Assembly (NCBI GenBank): GCA_022448985.1
Contig: JAKVCR010000078.1
Coordinates: forward strand, 1-33,667
Reading direction: 5' to 3'
Origin: Roseibacillus sp.
Lineage (GTDB): Bacteria; Verrucomicrobiota; Verrucomicrobiia; Verrucomicrobiales; Akkermansiaceae
Length of the DNA stretch: 33,667 nucleotides
Part shown: one piece after another, positions 33,335 to 33,667 of the stretch
Position numbering within the stretch: position 1 is the first letter of the stretch
Layout of the letters: each line of letters starts with the position of its first letter
Notes under the pieces: model-generated
The model's database searches: none
The model's input: the letters and a program-made list of their open reading frames with translations, nothing else
What the model was told of the DNA's origin: nothing
Program-made: the position numbers and the translations under genes

Positions 33335-33667
33335 TCAGGCCGGAAGATCGAAACGATCCAGATTCATGACCTTGTCCCAGGCGGAGACAAAGTCTGCCAC
33401 GAAGGCCTCCTGCGAGTCGCTGCAGGCGTAGACCTCGGCGATAGCCCGGAGCTGGGAGTTCGATCCGAAGACGAGATCGGAGGCTGAGCCGGTCCATTTG
33501 AGATCTCCGGTGGATCTGTCAGTGCCCTCGTAGAGATGATCGCACTTTGAGGATTTGTTCCATTCCGTCGCCATATCGAGCAGGTTGACGAAAAAGTCAT
33601 TGCTGAGAATTCCAGGTTTTTCGGTAAGAACTCCGACTTCTGACTGGCCGGTGTTGGCTCCGAGCAC
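33335..33667 (-). CDS. katG: Catalase-peroxidase KatG, C-terminal part (truncated by window edge)
   Basis: The last 110 codons of a minus-strand gene; the 5' part lies beyond the window. The peptide [14 protein letters not shown], then [35 protein letters not shown] and [20 protein letters not shown] match the C-terminal peroxidase-like domain of bifunctional catalase-peroxidases. The enzyme removes hydrogen peroxide using haem b. This C-terminal domain does not bind haem but supports the active N-terminal domain, so catalytic residues cannot be checked here. It is convergent with the hydrolase gene and shares its terminator region. Confidence 0.95.
   Translation of the reverse strand: MLGANTGQSEVGVLTEKPGILSNDFFVNLLDMATEWNKSSKCDHLYEGTDRSTGDLKWTGSASDLVFGSNSQLRAIAEVYACSDSQEAFVADFVSAWDKVMNLDRFDLPA

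Noticed and set aside
1-33667. CRISPR array, tRNA, rRNA, transposase, integrase or phage genes
   Set aside because: No regular spaced repeats, cloverleaf-like segments or matching protein motifs were seen on reading both strands; tRNA absence was judged by eye and a covariance search would settle it.

Overview
The window looks like part of a chromosome from a Verrucomicrobiota or Planctomycetota bacterium. It is moderately GC-rich and full of secreted Cys-type sulfatases. It also carries two copies of the DUF1552 plus DUF1592/planctomycete-type cytochrome c module, which is characteristic of the PVC group. No rRNA, tRNA, CRISPR array, insertion sequence or phage gene was seen. No gap between genes exceeds about 210 bases.

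Layout. (1) 1-4274, + strand: the tail of an unknown gene, two translationally coupled sulfatases (one like heparan N-sulfatase), and a secreted TolB-like beta-propeller. (2) 4338-7007: a Tat-exported enolase-superfamily enzyme on the minus strand, divergent from an exported PhoD-like phosphatase. (3) 7107-7973, minus strand: a small conserved-type hypothetical protein and a cold-shock protein with inverted repeats in its leader. (4) 8168-13183, + strand: a tightly overlapping phosphonate operon, phnA-phnY-phnW plus an FAD oxidoreductase. It would turn 2-aminoethylphosphonate (AEP), and perhaps N-methyl-AEP, into phosphonoacetaldehyde, then phosphonoacetate, then acetate and phosphate. (5) 13191-19789, + strand: only 7 bases later come two more sulfatases, a six-hairpin glycosidase-like protein and a secreted metallophosphoesterase. 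(6) 19873-22824: a GluR0-like ligand-gated channel with an atypical pore, divergent from a fifth sulfatase that has an extra C-terminal domain. (7) 22983-33298, + strand: two DUF1552/cytochrome modules. The second is interleaved with a degenerate caspase-like/SUMF1 fusion and an exported alpha/beta hydrolase. (8) The window ends in the 3' part of katG on the minus strand.

How the genes may work together. The exported sulfatases, glycosidase-like protein, esterase and phosphoesterases suggest outer-compartment breakdown of sulfated glycans. The phosphonate genes would take over in the cytoplasm. The run from phnA to the metallophosphoesterase suggests (inference) a locus for glycans carrying both sulfate and phosphonate groups. 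No transporter, dedicated regulator or canonical sulfatase-maturing enzyme is visible in the window.
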